This document shows positions 5,447-6,697 of a DNA stretch of 6,697 bases, piece by piece (the stretch's first letter is position 1; every line of letters begins with the position of its first letter). Under the pieces are notes generated by a model. That model was not told the DNA's origin, did no database searches, and saw nothing but the letters and a program-made list of their open reading frames with translations. Source of the DNA: Pseudomonadota bacterium (GTDB taxonomy: Bacteria; Pseudomonadota; Alphaproteobacteria; Rhodospirillales; 2-02-FULL-58-16); assembly GCA_022567015.1 (NCBI GenBank), contig JADFHR010000181.1, positions 1-6,697 on the forward strand, read 5' to 3'. A program made the translations under genes and the position numbers.

Positions 5447-6571
5447 TTGCCAATCCATGCGGAAGACCACGTGACGACAGCGGCCGCAAGTACCGTGGCG
5501 GATCCGATTCGGGTCATGGTCGTCGACGATTCGGCGGTCATCCGCACGGTGATCACGCGCATCCTGGAGGAGGACTCCCAGGTTAGCGTCGTCGCCACCG
5601 CGGGGAACGGCCAGATCGCCCTCGACAAGCTTTCCGCCAACGACATCGACGTCATCGTCCTGGATATCGAAATGCCGGTGATGGACGGATTGACGGCGTT
5701 GCCGAAGCTTCTTGAGGCGGCACCGGGGATCAAGATCATCATGGCGTCCACCTTGTCCACCCGCAACGCCGACATCAGTATCCGGGCGCTGCATGCGGGG
5801 GCCGCCGATTATGTGCCCAAGCCCACGTCGGCCCGCGACATCAGAACGGGCGACGAGTTCCGCCGCGAGATTCTGACAAAGGTCAAGACCCTGGGCGCGG
5901 TGCGCCGGCGCCGCCGGTCCGCCGCGCGCGGCGGAGGTTCGCCTTCCGGCCCGGGACTGTTCCCGGCCAAGTCCATCGCGTTGCGCAAAGCGGGTCCGGT
6001 GCGGCCCGTGGTGCTGGCCATCGGCAGCTCCACGGGCGGTCCCCAGGCCCTGTTCGCCGTGCTTGCCGGCCTGAAATCGGACATCCAACAGCCCATCCTC
6101 GTCACCCAGCACATGCCGCCGACCTTCACCCCCATCCTCGCCGAACACATCGCCAGGGCGAGCGGCCGGCCGTGCGCGGAGGCCAAGGACGGAGAGGTTA
6201 TCAAGCCGGGGCACATTTATGTGGCGCCCGGCGATTTCCACATGGTCGTTGAGGCGAACAAGGCGCAACGGGTGTTCCGGTTGAGCAAGGCGCCGCCGGA
6301 GAACTTCTGCAGGCCGGCTGTCGATCCCATGCTTCGCAGCCTGGCCAAGGTCTTCGGCCCGGGCGTGCTGAGCGTGATTCTGACCGGCATGGGCCACGAT
6401 GGCCTCAACGGCGGCGAAGCGGTGGCCAGGGCCGGCGGTACGGTCATCGCCCAGGACGAAGAAAGCAGCGTGGTCTGGGGCATGCCCGGCGCCGTGGCGA
6501 CGGCGGGCCTGTGCAGCGCGGTGTTGCCGATCAAGGAGCTTGCTCCTTACATCATGCGCCATGCCAAGTAA
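5447..6571 (+). CDS. cheB: Chemotaxis response regulator protein-glutamate methylesterase CheB
   Basis: CheB removes methyl groups from receptor glutamates (and deamidates glutamines) when phosphorylated by CheA, giving adaptation opposite to CheR. The 374-residue protein, near normal length, has an N-terminal receiver (about 21-140) with D27/D28, phospho-acceptor D73 in VLDIEMPVMDG and K125 in YVPKP; an Arg/Gly-rich linker (about 150-185); and the C-terminal methylesterase with the expected triad: S195 in AIGSSTGGPQ, H222 in TQHMPPTFT and D318 in LTGMGHDGLNGG. It appears intact and active. The start is TTG 5447 (or GTG 5471); no ATG lies before the receiver. It follows cheY by 19 nt. The receiver hydrophobic segment IRVMVVDDSAVIR is typical of alphaproteobacterial CheB. 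Confidence 0.96.
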   Translation: MPIHAEDHVTTAAASTVADPIRVMVVDDSAVIRTVITRILEEDSQVSVVATAGNGQIALDKLSANDIDVIVLDIEMPVMDGLTALPKLLEAAPGIKIIMASTLSTRNADISIRALHAGAADYVPKPTSARDIRTGDEFRREILTKVKTLGAVRRRRRSAARGGGSPSGPGLFPAKSIALRKAGPVRPVVLAIGSSTGGPQALFAVLAGLKSDIQQPILVTQHMPPTFTPILAEHIARASGRPCAEAKDGEVIKPGHIYVAPGDFHMVVEANKAQRVFRLSKAPPENFCRPAVDPMLRSLAKVFGPGVLSVILTGMGHDGLNGGEAVARAGGTVIAQDEESSVVWGMPGAVATAGLCSAVLPIKELAPYIMRHAK

Positions 6572-6589
6572 TACCAAGGGACGCTGATC

Positions 6590-6697
6590 ATGACCCGACG
6601 AGCCGGCTTACCAAGGTTTTCGGCCCTAAGCGTGCGCTGTGGCGATGCGGGGCATCGCGAAGCGTGCGCGACGCCGTCCGAAAGCCTTGGTAAGCCG
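6590..6697 (+). CDS. Possible start of a downstream gene, reading into the hairpin repeat (partial)
   Basis: ATG at 6590 has AAGGGA at 6576-6581 with 8 bases between, a good initiation context 18 nt after the cheB stop. The frame stays open for 36 codons to the window edge. However all but the first few codons are the repeat at 6604-6697, giving a Ser/Arg/Cys-containing peptide with no recognised domain; it does not look like the N-terminus of CheR, the gene most expected here. Either the ribosome site belongs to a gene disrupted or extended by the repeat, or the frame is fortuitous. Confidence 0.25.
   Translation, partial: MTRRAGLPRFSALSVRCGDAGHREACATPSESLGKP
6604..6697 (+). repeat. 94-nt dispersed hairpin repeat, complete copy 2
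   Basis: Arms 6604-6623 and 6678-6697 pair over 20 bases, with a single T-G position (T6617 with G6684) that is a wobble pair in + strand RNA. The apical stem is 6642-6648 with 6652-6658 (GCGATGC / GCATCGC, GGG loop). Between them, a 10-base direct repeat AAGCGTGCGC (6628-6637 and 6660-6669) can pair with itself only using G-U pairs, favouring a + strand RNA fold. It lies 32 nt after the cheB stop and ends on the last base of the window. It could end the cheY-cheB transcript, but no T-tract is visible within the window. Confidence 0.8.

Noticed and set aside
5390..6577. 395-codon open frame on the - strand
   Set aside because: It mirrors cheB, which has complete receiver and methylesterase motifs on the + strand; the antisense product is His/Arg/Gly-rich without known motifs.

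Overview
The window is a GC-rich stretch from an alphaproteobacterium, most likely Rhodospirillales-like. The main evidence is a clear chpT gene (the histidine phosphotransferase of the CckA-ChpT-CtrA relay, essentially confined to Alphaproteobacteria) next to a chemotaxis cluster of alphaproteobacterial style. All genes read on the + strand. The assignment to a family below class level is an inference; no rRNA or tRNA gene is present to test it.

Layout. Bases 1-419 hold no convincing gene: a cut-off copy of a dispersed hairpin repeat (1-24), a very G/C-rich stretch with short palindromes (25-114), a complete 94-nt copy of the repeat on the - strand (115-208), and a leader (209-419). Then come a small helical protein of unknown function (420-779), chpT (884-1549, probable TTG start), a 189-nt gap with a 23-bp tandem duplication and a possible half CtrA site, cheA (1739-4765), a 296-nt gap, cheY (5062-5427) and cheB (5447-6571). 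After cheB there is a well-placed Shine-Dalgarno plus ATG, but the reading frame behind it consists almost entirely of a second complete copy of the 94-nt repeat, which ends on the last base of the window. cheR, expected next, is not visible.

How the genes fit together. CheA is a 1008-residue hybrid kinase: HPt, a long Ala/Pro/Glu-rich linker containing a duplicated block of 72-76 residues, dimerisation, ATPase, two CheW-like domains, and a C-terminal receiver. It should phosphorylate CheY (flagellar motor output or a phosphate sink), CheB (receptor methylesterase, adaptation) and perhaps its own receiver. No separate cheW lies between cheA and cheY. A 19-codon reading frame overlapping the cheA stop codon may be a scar of a lost one, and the extra CheW-like domain of CheA may do part of that job. 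ChpT upstream puts a cell-cycle/motility phosphorelay component beside the chemotaxis kinase.

I see no CRISPR array, transposase, toxin or phage gene. The most unusual items are the paired hairpin repeats, which differ by fully compensated base changes, the tandem 23-mer in front of cheA, the internal duplication in CheA, and the missing cheW. None of this amounts to a wholly new system; the core is a recognisable chemotaxis operon with odd architecture.
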